Source: Comamonadaceae bacterium (lineage in GTDB: Bacteria > Pseudomonadota > Gammaproteobacteria > Burkholderiales > Burkholderiaceae_C). From it: 64,000 nt of DNA. The notes below the pieces were generated by a model. That model did not search any database and was not told where the DNA came from. It was given only the letters and a program-made list of their open reading frames with translations. The first letter of the stretch is position 1, and each line of letters starts with the position of its first letter. Shown here one piece after another: positions 45,030-53,020 of the stretch. The stretch spans positions 62,001-126,000 of the forward strand of contig JAIYAR010000010.1 of the NCBI GenBank assembly GCA_027488985.1, written 5' to 3'. The position numbers and the translations under genes were made by a program.

Positions 45030-45262
45030 CTACACTCCGCCCGTCACGTCAAAAAAAGGCGTGATCGGGTTTGGCGACTCGTTTCACCCCTACAGCGCAA
45101 GCCGTAGGTTCTCCGCAGAGTCTGCGGCTTCGTTGTCTGTGCCTCCAGTTTTGGTGGCTCGGATGGGGGAGCGCAAGCTCCGCCGGTTCCTGCAAGGGGT
45201 GTCCGGTTCGCCAACCCGTTCGAGTCACCGCCCCCGTTTGGCGATGGGAGCGGTGGTTTTAG
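45030..45262 (+). ncRNA. C4-like antisense RNA of an antirepressor locus
   Basis: About 230 bases without a convincing gene and rich in hairpins: CCTAC/GTAGG (45089-45108), CCGCA/TGCGG (45113-45127), GGAGC/GCTCC (45168-45181). GTTTGGCGA occurs twice (45069-45077, 45236-45244) with a complementary TTCGCCAACCC between (45207-45217); GACTCG (45075-45080) matches CGAGTC (45221-45226). A stem CACCGCCCCC/GGGAGCGGTG (45226-45255) followed by TTTT resembles a terminator. This agrees with the C4 RNA of phages P1/P7, which pairs with the leader of icd-ant. TACACT at 45031 may be a -10 box. Confidence 0.6.
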
Positions 45263-45288
45263 CAAACCACACTCCTTGGAGGCCATTC

Positions 45289-45537
45289 ATGGCTCATACC
45301 GCATCCGCGCCCCGTTGCGCACAAATCATCCCACTTCCCACTGCGCTGGCTCGTCCAGTCAAGCAGTCCCGCAATAAAGGCGGTCGGCTATCCGGCGCAC
45401 CTGCAAATAGCCCTGCGGCTGCAGAGATTCGACGACTGCAAGCTTTTCTGATTGAAAACAAGCGTTTGCATGACATGGTGCGCCAGCAATTGCGCGCCGT
45501 GCAGCTTGCCAGCAAGCAAGGAGGTTGCAATGTCTGA
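45289..45537 (+). CDS. Small icd-like leader gene of the antirepressor
   Basis: 82 residues from ATG 45289 with GGAGG seven bases upstream; the longer open frame to 44734 runs through the C4-like element and the opposite gene and was not used. The C-terminal half is a helix (EIRRLQAFLIENKRLHDMVRQQLRAVQL). The stop overlaps the start of rha (ATGTCTGA), as icd overlaps ant in P1, so translation is probably coupled. Confidence 0.6.
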   Translation: MAHTASAPRCAQIIPLPTALARPVKQSRNKGGRLSGAPANSPAAAEIRRLQAFLIENKRLHDMVRQQLRAVQLASKQGGCNV

Positions 45538-46420
45538 TCTCGTCCTGCTTCACCACAACGAACCCATGACCACCTCGCTGGCAATTGCCCAAGGGGTAGA
45601 GCTACAGCATAAAAACGTGTTGGAACTTGTGCGCAAGTACACAGCCGAACTGATGCAGCTGGGAGAAGTCGCGTTTCAAACGCGACTTAACCCACAGGGT
45701 AGCCCCACAGACGTGGCCTACCTGAACGAGCAGCAAGCCACCCTGCTGGTGACCTTCATGCGCAACAGCCCGCTGGTCATCAAGTTCAAGGTCGCCCTGG
45801 TTCGGGCTTTCTTTGAGCTGCGCGACAAACTGGCTTCCCAGCAACTGCCGCAGCCTGGCGGCGCGCTGTTCCTGTCCCATGCTGCTGATGTGATGGTGGC
45901 GGCTGACCGCACATTCCGCGCCGTCATCCGCTCCGGTCGGGTGGCAGGGTTGACCACCGCCCAGGCCATCCGCCGCGCTAACGAAGTTGCACGTCTAAAA
46001 ACCGGCGTCTGCATGTTGGATGAACTGCAGGCCCACAGCCAGCTGGCCGCGCTGGAAGCGCCCGCACCAATCAACCCCGAAGTGCAGCGCGTGCTGAATT
46101 TCTGGGCTGAGTATGAGGCTGGTGCATTCGCTTCCGGCGCTTGCCTGCCCATCTTGACTGTCAATGCATATGAGCTTTACAGCCGGTGGGTCAAGCAACA
46201 AGGCGCCGAGCCCTTGACCTTGCCCCGTTGGAGCAACGTTCTACAGGCGGCCGGCTTGGTTACCGCCAAGCGCAAGCGCTACCAGGACGCCAACGGCAAT
46301 CTGCGGGGCCCTGCCTCATTCATGTATCCAGCCGGCTGCAAAAGTGGCCCCGATGACATGACCGAGGTGCACTGGCTCGGCACCTGCGTGGACCGTATCA
46401 ACACCTGCATGGAGAAATAG
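45530..46420 (+). CDS. Rha-type phage antirepressor
   Basis: 296 residues from ATG 45530, with AAGGAGG upstream. The N-terminal 110 residues are the pRha domain (VELQHKNVLELVRKYTAELMQLGEVAF, VAYLNEQQATLLVTFMRN, FKVALVRAFFELRD). The middle part is helical. The C-terminal 85 residues (AYELYSRWV, LTLPRWSNVL, RKRYQ, YPAGC, WLGTCVD) match the C-terminal domain of the primase at 40.9 kb. With the C4-like RNA and icd-like gene it forms an antirepressor unit that could inactivate the protease-less repressor. Confidence 0.8.
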   Translation: MSDLVLLHHNEPMTTSLAIAQGVELQHKNVLELVRKYTAELMQLGEVAFQTRLNPQGSPTDVAYLNEQQATLLVTFMRNSPLVIKFKVALVRAFFELRDKLASQQLPQPGGALFLSHAADVMVAADRTFRAVIRSGRVAGLTTAQAIRRANEVARLKTGVCMLDELQAHSQLAALEAPAPINPEVQRVLNFWAEYEAGAFASGACLPILTVNAYELYSRWVKQQGAEPLTLPRWSNVLQAAGLVTAKRKRYQDANGNLRGPASFMYPAGCKSGPDDMTEVHWLGTCVDRINTCMEK

Positions 46421-46425
46421 CCCGT

Positions 46426-46641
46426 ATGAAAACCGCACCCGGTGACTTTGCCACCGCATTACAAGGCCACCGCTACCTGCTCGGCGACAAGTCCGTCATT
46501 GCCATGCAATCCGGCGAAGTCATCCGGGTGCGCGAGCTGGATCAGTCTGAACCCTACCCACTCGGCCCAGCCAAAGAGGTGCACGCCGCCTGGCTGAAGC
46601 CTGAACCCATGAAGTATTTCAAAGGCGAGGTTCCCCGATGA
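46426..46641 (+). CDS. Small hypothetical phage protein
   Basis: 71 residues with GHRYLLGDKSVIAMQSGEVIRVRELD, a likely beta-rich fold. Overlaps the terminase small subunit start as ATGA. Function unknown. Confidence 0.65.
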   Translation: MKTAPGDFATALQGHRYLLGDKSVIAMQSGEVIRVRELDQSEPYPLGPAKEVHAAWLKPEPMKYFKGEVPR

Positions 46642-47264
46642 GCACCCCTGACACCGCAACCCTGTCCGAGTTCTGCCGCCTGATCGGCGTCAAAGTCGGC
46701 TACGGCAGCGAGCTCAAAAAGACCGGCCGCTTGGTGCTGGCCGAAGACGGCAAGACCGTGCGGGTGCAAGAAAGCATTGCACGCATCGCCGAAACCCGCG
46801 ACCCCAGCAAAGCCGGAGTGGCTGCCCGCCACGCCGAAGAGCGCGGCGCCGAGGTGGCTACCGGCCATGCAGAAAGCAAGACAAATCAAGCTCCGGCCCC
46901 CGTCAGTATTGCGCAAGCAGCTACCAATTCTGTAGCGGGTGAGGGCGAGCAGCCACCCGCCGGGCAGGGCTACGACTACCAAGGCAGCAAGGCAAAAAAA
47001 GAGCACTTTGCCGCCCTGGAAGCCGAGGCCAGCTACCGCGAGAAGATCCGCGAGCTGTTGCCCGCCTCCGAGGTCCGCTCCGTCATGGCCGAAGTCATCA
47101 CCGTGCTGCGCACCAGCATCGAGGGTCTACCTTACAACCTAGCGCCGCAGCTGGCCGCCACGAGCGACGAGGTACAAGTCAGAAGCATTTTGAACTCCGA
47201 GGTTGAGCATGCACTGCAAACAGCCGCCGATAGCTTGACCAAGCTGGGCAGGGGAGAGTACTAG
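46638..47264 (+). CDS. Phage terminase small subunit (Nu1-like)
   Basis: 208 residues. N-terminal winged-helix region (LSEFCRLIGVKVGYGSELKKTGRLVLAEDGKTVRV) and C-terminal helices resembling lambda Nu1; recognises the packaging site and recruits the large subunit encoded next. Residues about 82-101 (PVSIAQAATNSVAG region) come from an in-frame, reversed copy of the host dispersed repeat, placed in the linker between the two domains. Confidence 0.8.
   Translation: MSTPDTATLSEFCRLIGVKVGYGSELKKTGRLVLAEDGKTVRVQESIARIAETRDPSKAGVAARHAEERGAEVATGHAESKTNQAPAPVSIAQAATNSVAGEGEQPPAGQGYDYQGSKAKKEHFAALEAEASYREKIRELLPASEVRSVMAEVITVLRTSIEGLPYNLAPQLAATSDEVQVRSILNSEVEHALQTAADSLTKLGRGEY
46881..46938 (-). repeat. 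Short palindromic repeat, copy 7 (inside terminase gene)
   Basis: On the minus strand: GCTACAGAATTGGTAGCTGC, TTGCGCAATACTGACGGGGGCC, then GATTTG. It matches the host family but is in the opposite orientation to the six chromosomal copies. It remains open in the terminase frame. Confidence 0.65.
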
Positions 47265-47266
47265 CC

Positions 47267-49186
47267 ATGCAAGCTACAGGCCTTTTTCACAGCGCATCTC
47301 GCGCCATTGCGCCGCGTAAACCTCTCACAGTCAGTCAGTGGGCAGATGCCAACCGGGTGCTCAGCAGCAAGGCCAGCGCTATCCCTGGCCGTTGGTCTAC
47401 TGACCGGTCCCCGCTGCTTCGTGAACCCATGGACTGCATGTCCGCCCGCAGTCCGGTGCAGGAGATCGTGTGCATCTTCCCGATCCAGTTTGGCAAGTCC
47501 GAGCTGGAGACCAACGTCATCGGCTACACCATGTGCGAGAACCCCGGGCCCATCATGGCGGTGTTGCCCGGCGAAGTCTCTCAGCTCAAGTTCATCAACC
47601 AAAAGCTCAACCCGCTGCTGGAGGAAACCCCCGCCTGCGCCGAAGTCCTCACTAACACCAACAGCCGCAACAGCTCCAACACCAAAGAGTTCAAAGACTT
47701 TGCCGGCGGCCAGCTCTATGTGGAGCACGCCGGCAACGCCAAGCGCCTCAAGGGCACCAGCGCCAAGCTGGTCGTGGCCGATGAATTCAGTAGCTTCGCC
47801 AGCAGCCTTAAAACCGGCGACGACCCCGACGCACTCTTGGACGGCCGAACCAGCGCATTCCCCAGCACCTTCAAGCGCATGAGCGTGGGCACACCTGAAA
47901 TCGTGGGACAGTGTCGCCTAGAGGCGAAATGGGAAATCTCCGATCAGCGCTATGCCCACGTGCCTTGCCCACACTGTGGCCACATGCACCCATTGACTTG
48001 GTCGGGCTTTCACTGGTCCACAGGTGTGGACGGTCGAGTGATTCGTGCATGGGTGGTCTGCCCAGAATGTGGCTCCGAGATTGAAGAGCACCACAAAGAC
48101 TGGATGACTGATCGTAAGCAGTGGGTGCCGACATACCCTGGGCGAAAAATCTGGGGCTACCGCGCCAACTTCCTTTACTACCGTTTCGGCCTCGGTCCCC
48201 GCTGGCAAGACATGGCGCAAGCCTGGGTGGATGCCCAAGGCGACCCCGCCCGCCTCAAAACCTTCATGAACGACCGCCGCGCTGAAGCCTGGGAAGACCA
48301 AGCCATGCGCAACGTCAAGCACAACGCCATTGCCGATCGCGCCGAGCCCTACGCCCTGCGCGTGGCCCCCAAGGGTGTGCTCTGCGTCACTGCCGGCGTG
48401 GACACGCAAGACAACCGCTTGGCCGTGCAGCTCGTGGGCTGGGGCCGTGGCATGGCCTTCTGGGTGCTGGACTATGTCGAGCTGCTCGGCGATCCGGCCG
48501 GCCCCGAGGTGTGGAATGCGCTCACCGAATACCTCAACAAGCCCATCCAGTCCGAGTACGGAGGCACCCTGCGCGTGGAAGCCATGGCCAACGACGCCGG
48601 TGGCCACCGCACCGAGGATGTGAAAAACTTTGTCCGCAGCCGCCGCGTGCGCCGCCCCTTGTGCATCTTCGGCGCCATCCCCAACAACGCGCCCGTGCTC
48701 AGCAAGGGCAAGCTGCAGGACGTTACCTGGAAGGGCCAGCACGACAAACGCGGCGTGATGACCCACCACGTGGGCACTGTCGGCATCAAGCACTGGCTCT
48801 ACAGCCGCCTGAGTGTGGATAGCGCCAAAGACCCCGAGCTGCGCGTCACCCACTTCACCAGCGAACTGCCTGCCGAATACTTCCCCGGGCTGGTGTCCGA
48901 AACCTACAACCCCGCCCAAAACCGCTTCGTGAACCGCCGCGGTGCCCGCAACGAGCCCTTGGACACATGGGTCTACGCCTTTGCCGCCGCTCACCACCCC
49001 GAGTTGCGCCTGCACCGCGCCACCAAGGCCGACTGGGACCGCCTGGAGACCCTGCTGCTCAACCAGGTCGCCCCCGGCGTCTACGAAGCCCCCGAAACCA
49101 AGCCCGCACCGGTCGCTCAGCCGGTGCAGCGCCCCCTTATTCAGCGTCCATCCCATAACCGCAACCCATCGAGGCCCACATGGTGA
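47267..49186 (+). CDS. Phage terminase large subunit (GpA family)
   Basis: 639 residues, lambda gpA type. ATPase motifs: FPIQFGKSELETN (Walker A region, about 70) and LVVADEFSSF (Walker B). A zinc-finger-like CPHCGHMHPLTW and CPECGSEIEEHH pair, then a nuclease domain starting VDTQDNRLAVQLVGWG. Cuts and packages DNA at cos sites. ATG with GGGGAGAG upstream. Confidence 0.93.
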   Translation: MQATGLFHSASRAIAPRKPLTVSQWADANRVLSSKASAIPGRWSTDRSPLLREPMDCMSARSPVQEIVCIFPIQFGKSELETNVIGYTMCENPGPIMAVLPGEVSQLKFINQKLNPLLEETPACAEVLTNTNSRNSSNTKEFKDFAGGQLYVEHAGNAKRLKGTSAKLVVADEFSSFASSLKTGDDPDALLDGRTSAFPSTFKRMSVGTPEIVGQCRLEAKWEISDQRYAHVPCPHCGHMHPLTWSGFHWSTGVDGRVIRAWVVCPECGSEIEEHHKDWMTDRKQWVPTYPGRKIWGYRANFLYYRFGLGPRWQDMAQAWVDAQGDPARLKTFMNDRRAEAWEDQAMRNVKHNAIADRAEPYALRVAPKGVLCVTAGVDTQDNRLAVQLVGWGRGMAFWVLDYVELLGDPAGPEVWNALTEYLNKPIQSEYGGTLRVEAMANDAGGHRTEDVKNFVRSRRVRRPLCIFGAIPNNAPVLSKGKLQDVTWKGQHDKRGVMTHHVGTVGIKHWLYSRLSVDSAKDPELRVTHFTSELPAEYFPGLVSETYNPAQNRFVNRRGARNEPLDTWVYAFAAAHHPELRLHRATKADWDRLETLLLNQVAPGVYEAPETKPAPVAQPVQRPLIQRPSHNRNPSRPTW

Positions 49187-49497
49187 CCCCTACCCACAGC
49201 AAAGCCGCCACCCCTGCCGCCCATGCTGGCAGCGAGAACGACATCATTGAGGACATGCTCTCTCTTGTCCTGGCCATGGCCCCCGGCTTCACCGCCGAGC
49301 TGGCCAAGCAGGCCGACAAGCAGATCCGCGCCAAATGGGCGGGCGACCGGCCCTACATTGCCCGCCGCAGCGGGGAGGGCAGCAGCGAGCGCAATGCCCA
49401 GATCAAAGCCGATTACCTCAAGGGCGAGCGCATTGCCCTGCTGGAGCGTCGCTACAAAGTCAGCCGCTCGCGCCTGTGGCAGATCATCAAGAGCTGA
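49180..49497 (+). CDS. Mor-like transcription activator
   Basis: 105 residues. KQIRAKWAGDRPYIARRSGEGSSERNAQIKADYLKGERIALLERRYKVSRSRLWQIIKS matches the Mor/C family of phage activators, including the helix-turn-helix at the end. In Mu such proteins turn on middle or late genes. Here it lies inside the head operon, between terminase and the gpW-like gene, overlapping the terminase stop. Confidence 0.7.
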   Translation: MVTPTHSKAATPAAHAGSENDIIEDMLSLVLAMAPGFTAELAKQADKQIRAKWAGDRPYIARRSGEGSSERNAQIKADYLKGERIALLERRYKVSRSRLWQIIKS

Positions 49498-49555
49498 AAA
49501 CGTCTAGTTTCTTGCCTTAAAAACTAGACAGCATGGCCCCCAAAGTAGGGGCCAA
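49497..49555 (+). repeat. Duplicated hairpin leader, copy A
   Basis: AAAACGTCTAGT, spacer, TGCCTTAAAAACTAGACA, then GGCCCCCAAAGTAGGGGCCA directly before the ATG of the gpW-like gene. Two hairpins: GTCTAGT/ACTAGAC and GGCCCC/GGGGCC. The likely ribosome site AGGGG lies inside the second stem. Near-identical copy at 53,972-54,028. Confidence 0.7.
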
Positions 49556-50119
49556 ATGGCTGCACCCACACCCACCTCCGAGCCCGATGTACTCATCGCA
49601 GGCGACACTGCCAAGTGGCTCAAAACACTGGCTGACTACCCGGCATCTGAAGGCTGGGAGCTCAGCTATGTGCTTATCAATGGCACCAGCAAAATCACCG
49701 TCATCGGCACCCCCAGCGGGTCCGATCACCTCATCACCGTAGCCGCAACCACCACCGCCAACTGGGTGCCGGGTGACTACACCTGGCGCGCCCGCGTCAG
49801 CAAATCCGGCGAGATCTACACCGTGGGCAGCGGCACCTTCAAAGTGCAAAGCAGCTTCGCCGCTGCCACGCTCGATGCCCGCACCCATGCCCGCCGCGTG
49901 CTGGCCAACATCGAGGCCTACCTCGAAGACGGCGCAAATCTCACCGCCGCCAACTACACCATCGCCGGGCGCAGCCTGCAGCGCATCCCCATGGCTGAGC
50001 TGCTGGCCCTGCGCGACCGTTACCGCGCTGAAGTCGCTCGTGAAACCGCCGCCAACCTCATCGCCCGCGGCATGGGTGATCCGCGTCGCGTGTTTGTGCG
50101 CTTTGGCGGAAACTACTAA
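49556..50119 (+). CDS. gpW-like head completion protein with extra N-terminal domain
   Basis: 187 residues. The first 110 are beta-rich (SYVLINGTSKITVIGTPSG, VPGDYTWRARVSKSGEIYTVGSGTFKV), an Ig-like layout. The last 75 (TIAGRSLQRIPMAELLALRDRYRAEVARETA) resemble gpW-type head-tail connector proteins, which in lambda are only 68 residues. Position between terminase and portal agrees. Start fixed by the leader hairpin. Confidence 0.7.
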   Translation: MAAPTPTSEPDVLIAGDTAKWLKTLADYPASEGWELSYVLINGTSKITVIGTPSGSDHLITVAATTTANWVPGDYTWRARVSKSGEIYTVGSGTFKVQSSFAAATLDARTHARRVLANIEAYLEDGANLTAANYTIAGRSLQRIPMAELLALRDRYRAEVARETAANLIARGMGDPRRVFVRFGGNY

Positions 50120-50127
50120 GGGCTCCC

Positions 50128-51639
50128 ATGGCCATGCAATATCGCAGCCTCATCCAGCGCGCACGCGGTGCCGTGGCCCGCTACTTCGGTGGACAAGCCC
50201 AAACGCGGCGTTTTCAGGGCGCACAGCTTGGCCGCTTGGCCTCTGACTGGATCACCACTGAGCAGTCCATCAACCAAGAGCTGCGCGGCGACCTCAACCG
50301 ACTGCGCTCCCGTGGCCGCGATCTGCGCCACAACAACGACTATGCCGCCAAGTACACGCGCATGGTCACCAGCAACATCATCGGCCCCGGTGGCATCCGT
50401 CTGCAGTCCCGTGTGCAAGACGCACCAGGCAAACCAGACCGCGCTGCCAGCAACGCCATTGAAGAGGCATGGGCCGAATGGGGCCTCGCCTGCGATGTAG
50501 CCGGCCAGCAAAGCCTGCGCGACCTGTGCACCACCATCGTCGGTGGCCTGCCCAGTGATGGCGAGTTTCTGGTCCGCTTCATTCAAGGCAAAGACGCCGG
50601 CAACAAATTCAACTTCGCCCTGCAGGTCATCGATGTAGACCGGATCGACACCACCTACAACGTGGGCGCTACCAGCACCACCAACGCCGTCATCATGGGC
50701 GTCGAGGTCGATGCCTACCGCCGCCCCGTGGCCGTGCACCTGTTTGCTGCTCACCCCAATGACGGCGTCAGCAGCAGCCGCACCCGGATCCGCGTGCCCA
50801 CCACCGAGGTGCTGCACCGCTTCAAAGTCGAGCGCGCCGAGCAGCTGCGCGGCATCCCTTGGATGGCCCCGGGCATGCTCAGCCTGCACCATCTGGGCGG
50901 CTTCATGCTATCTGCCGTGCTGGCTGCCGAGCATGGTGCCAATCACTATGGTTTCTTCACCAGTGCCGAGGCGCAAGCACCCATTGGTGCGCCAGAAAGC
51001 GCTGAGCCGGGTGCCCCCATCATCACCACCAGCCAGCCCGGCGTGTACGACACACTGCCCGCCGGCACAACCTTCCAGCCGCACGAAAGCAAATACCCCA
51101 ACGAGGTGTTTGGCCCGTTCGTCAAAACCGCTCTGCAGCGTGTCGCCAGCGGCTGGTGCGTGGCTTACCACTCCGTCGGTAACGATCTGGAAGGCGTCAG
51201 CTACAGCAGCATCCGCTCTGGTGCCCTGGAAGAGCGCGACCGCTGGATGGATGACCAAGAGTGGTTCATCAATGTCTTCATGGAGCCCGTGTTCCGTGCA
51301 TGGCTCAAGATGGCCCTGCTCAGTGGCGCCATCACATTCCCAAATGGCAACGCCTTGCCCTACAGCAAGCTGGCCAAGTTCAGCCGCCATGAGTGGCAGG
51401 CCCGCCGCTGGGAATGGGTCGACCCCAAAGGCGACATGGAAGCCAAGATCCTCGCCGTCAAAGCAGGCCTCATGTCACCGCAAGACCTGTGCGCTGCCAT
51501 GGGCTACGACTTCGAGGACACGGTCGACGCCATCGCCATGGCCATGAAGCTGGCCGCCGAAGTGGGCGTGCAGCTCACCGCCTACGACGGCACCCCCGGC
51601 GCCACCGCCGCGGTGCCTGCCAAAGCCCCCACCGCTTAA
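50128..51639 (+). CDS. Lambda-family portal protein
   Basis: 503 residues. Family stretches: SINQELRGDLNRLRSRGRDLRHNNDYAAKYTRMVTSNIIGPGGI, FKVERAEQLRGIPWMAPG, and EGVSYSSIRSGALEERD. Twelve copies form the ring through which DNA enters the capsid. ATG with AAGGG upstream, 8 bases after the gpW-like gene. Confidence 0.93.
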   Translation: MAMQYRSLIQRARGAVARYFGGQAQTRRFQGAQLGRLASDWITTEQSINQELRGDLNRLRSRGRDLRHNNDYAAKYTRMVTSNIIGPGGIRLQSRVQDAPGKPDRAASNAIEEAWAEWGLACDVAGQQSLRDLCTTIVGGLPSDGEFLVRFIQGKDAGNKFNFALQVIDVDRIDTTYNVGATSTTNAVIMGVEVDAYRRPVAVHLFAAHPNDGVSSSRTRIRVPTTEVLHRFKVERAEQLRGIPWMAPGMLSLHHLGGFMLSAVLAAEHGANHYGFFTSAEAQAPIGAPESAEPGAPIITTSQPGVYDTLPAGTTFQPHESKYPNEVFGPFVKTALQRVASGWCVAYHSVGNDLEGVSYSSIRSGALEERDRWMDDQEWFINVFMEPVFRAWLKMALLSGAITFPNGNALPYSKLAKFSRHEWQARRWEWVDPKGDMEAKILAVKAGLMSPQDLCAAMGYDFEDTVDAIAMAMKLAAEVGVQLTAYDGTPGATAAVPAKAPTA

Positions 51640-51657
51640 TCATTCAGGAGCATCACC

Positions 51658-53004
51658 ATGCCGCCACCAGATATCAGCTACAAGGTCGACGTACTCTCCG
51701 ACCAAAACCGCGACAACATCGGCTTCAAGAACGCCCAGGGCGTGCAGCGTTATGTGCCCACGGTGAATACCGATCCTTTCACCGGAATGGGTGCATTCGC
51801 TGGGCCAGATGGAAAGCCAATTCTTTCGGGTGGTTTCACCGTCAAGGCTGCACTTGGTATTGCTGGGGCGCAATCCAACGAGCAAGGCACCACACTGCGG
51901 CAGGATTCCATTGGCGTTTGGCAGCGTACATCGGTGGCCGCACCCTCGCAGAACATCTATGAACCAGTCAAGCTTTCAGTGGGTTTTGGTTCCATGTTTA
52001 CCCTGACCGCTGAACTGCTGGCGCGTGATGGTATCCAAGTTGATCTATACAACGGCGCAGTTGGTGGTTCATCTGGCTATCTTGATTGGACTGGCTCGGT
52101 GTTGATGGCGGGGCGCGGCAACTCTGTAGCCTATCGAGGCAAACGCAACAGCCTTGGCGCAGGCGACCCTGGGCACCGTGGCGAACTGATCTTTGTGAAC
52201 GGCGCTACATGGGAAGCAACTACAGGTAACCGGCATTTGGTTTTCTGGTCAGATGCAGCAAACCCGATTACTGTAGGCGGCACTCAGTGGTTTCAAGACC
52301 CTGGCTACATCGTCAAGGAAACCAACCTTGTCACGGCTGGTACGCCTCCGACATTCCCAGGCTCACCCGCTGTCAGCAACACCGTCACCGATGGCGGCAT
52401 TGTGTGGACATGTATCCATGTGGGCGCAAAGACTACAGACGCAGGCAACATCCACGTTAACCGCCTGACTGAGGACGGATTTGACCCTTATTACATGCTG
52501 GTTCGTGTGCGCAATGCGCTCATGTCTGCGCCCGTATCGCCAAATAAGCGCTATGTGTACTTCCAAAACGGCCAATCAGATGCGGGTGTGCAAACTGCGA
52601 TTTACACCATGTGCCTACGGATGATGGCGCAGTATTTTGGGCAGGCTCCCTATCTGATTCAGGCGATTTTTGGGCTGTCCATCTTCAACCCTTCGCAGTC
52701 GCAAGCAAACTGGGATTTGATTGAAACCTCACTATCCGGCAGCGGATTGGCAGGCGCTCCCAACTACGCCACATCGCCCTTGACAACTGGGTTGACCAGC
52801 GGCGGCTATCACTTGGCGAATCCTGGTGAATCAATCACAAACTTTGGCTTCTATTACGGCCAGTCGCTGTATCGGGCCTTCGGCACCAACACAGTGTCCA
52901 TGCTTCAGCCCGGCGACCCTCACACCACGCTAGAGGGTGCTGTTCTTTGTGCGCAAGCGCTCGCACCTACCTTGAGCAAGATTCTGCGCAACAGTGCAAC
53001 GTAA
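51658..53004 (+). CDS. SGNH/SASA-like hydrolase inside the head gene cluster
   Basis: 448 residues, ATG with AGGAG upstream. After a 100-residue N-terminus without known domain comes an SGNH-like core: VGFGSMFTLTAELLARDG (nucleophile block), YNGAVGGSS (block II), YFQNGQSDAG (block III, like the QGESDA of sialate O-acetylesterases) and GGYHLANPGESI (histidine block). Probably a carbohydrate esterase, virion-bound or cargo. Its codons are visibly less GC-rich than those of flanking head genes, suggesting separate origin. It occupies the place of the protease gene in lambda order. Confidence 0.6.
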   Translation: MPPPDISYKVDVLSDQNRDNIGFKNAQGVQRYVPTVNTDPFTGMGAFAGPDGKPILSGGFTVKAALGIAGAQSNEQGTTLRQDSIGVWQRTSVAAPSQNIYEPVKLSVGFGSMFTLTAELLARDGIQVDLYNGAVGGSSGYLDWTGSVLMAGRGNSVAYRGKRNSLGAGDPGHRGELIFVNGATWEATTGNRHLVFWSDAANPITVGGTQWFQDPGYIVKETNLVTAGTPPTFPGSPAVSNTVTDGGIVWTCIHVGAKTTDAGNIHVNRLTEDGFDPYYMLVRVRNALMSAPVSPNKRYVYFQNGQSDAGVQTAIYTMCLRMMAQYFGQAPYLIQAIFGLSIFNPSQSQANWDLIETSLSGSGLAGAPNYATSPLTTGLTSGGYHLANPGESITNFGFYYGQSLYRAFGTNTVSMLQPGDPHTTLEGAVLCAQALAPTLSKILRNSAT

Positions 53005-53020
53005 TCCCCTCAGCACTAAG

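Noticed and set aside
44734-45288. N-terminal extension of the icd-like gene through the C4-like element
   Set aside because: No ribosome site, opposite to a gene with a strong one, and the region is better explained as structured RNA.
47918-49156. A 412-codon frame antisense to the terminase large subunit
   Set aside because: Shadow frame without domain; the forward strand encodes a clear terminase.
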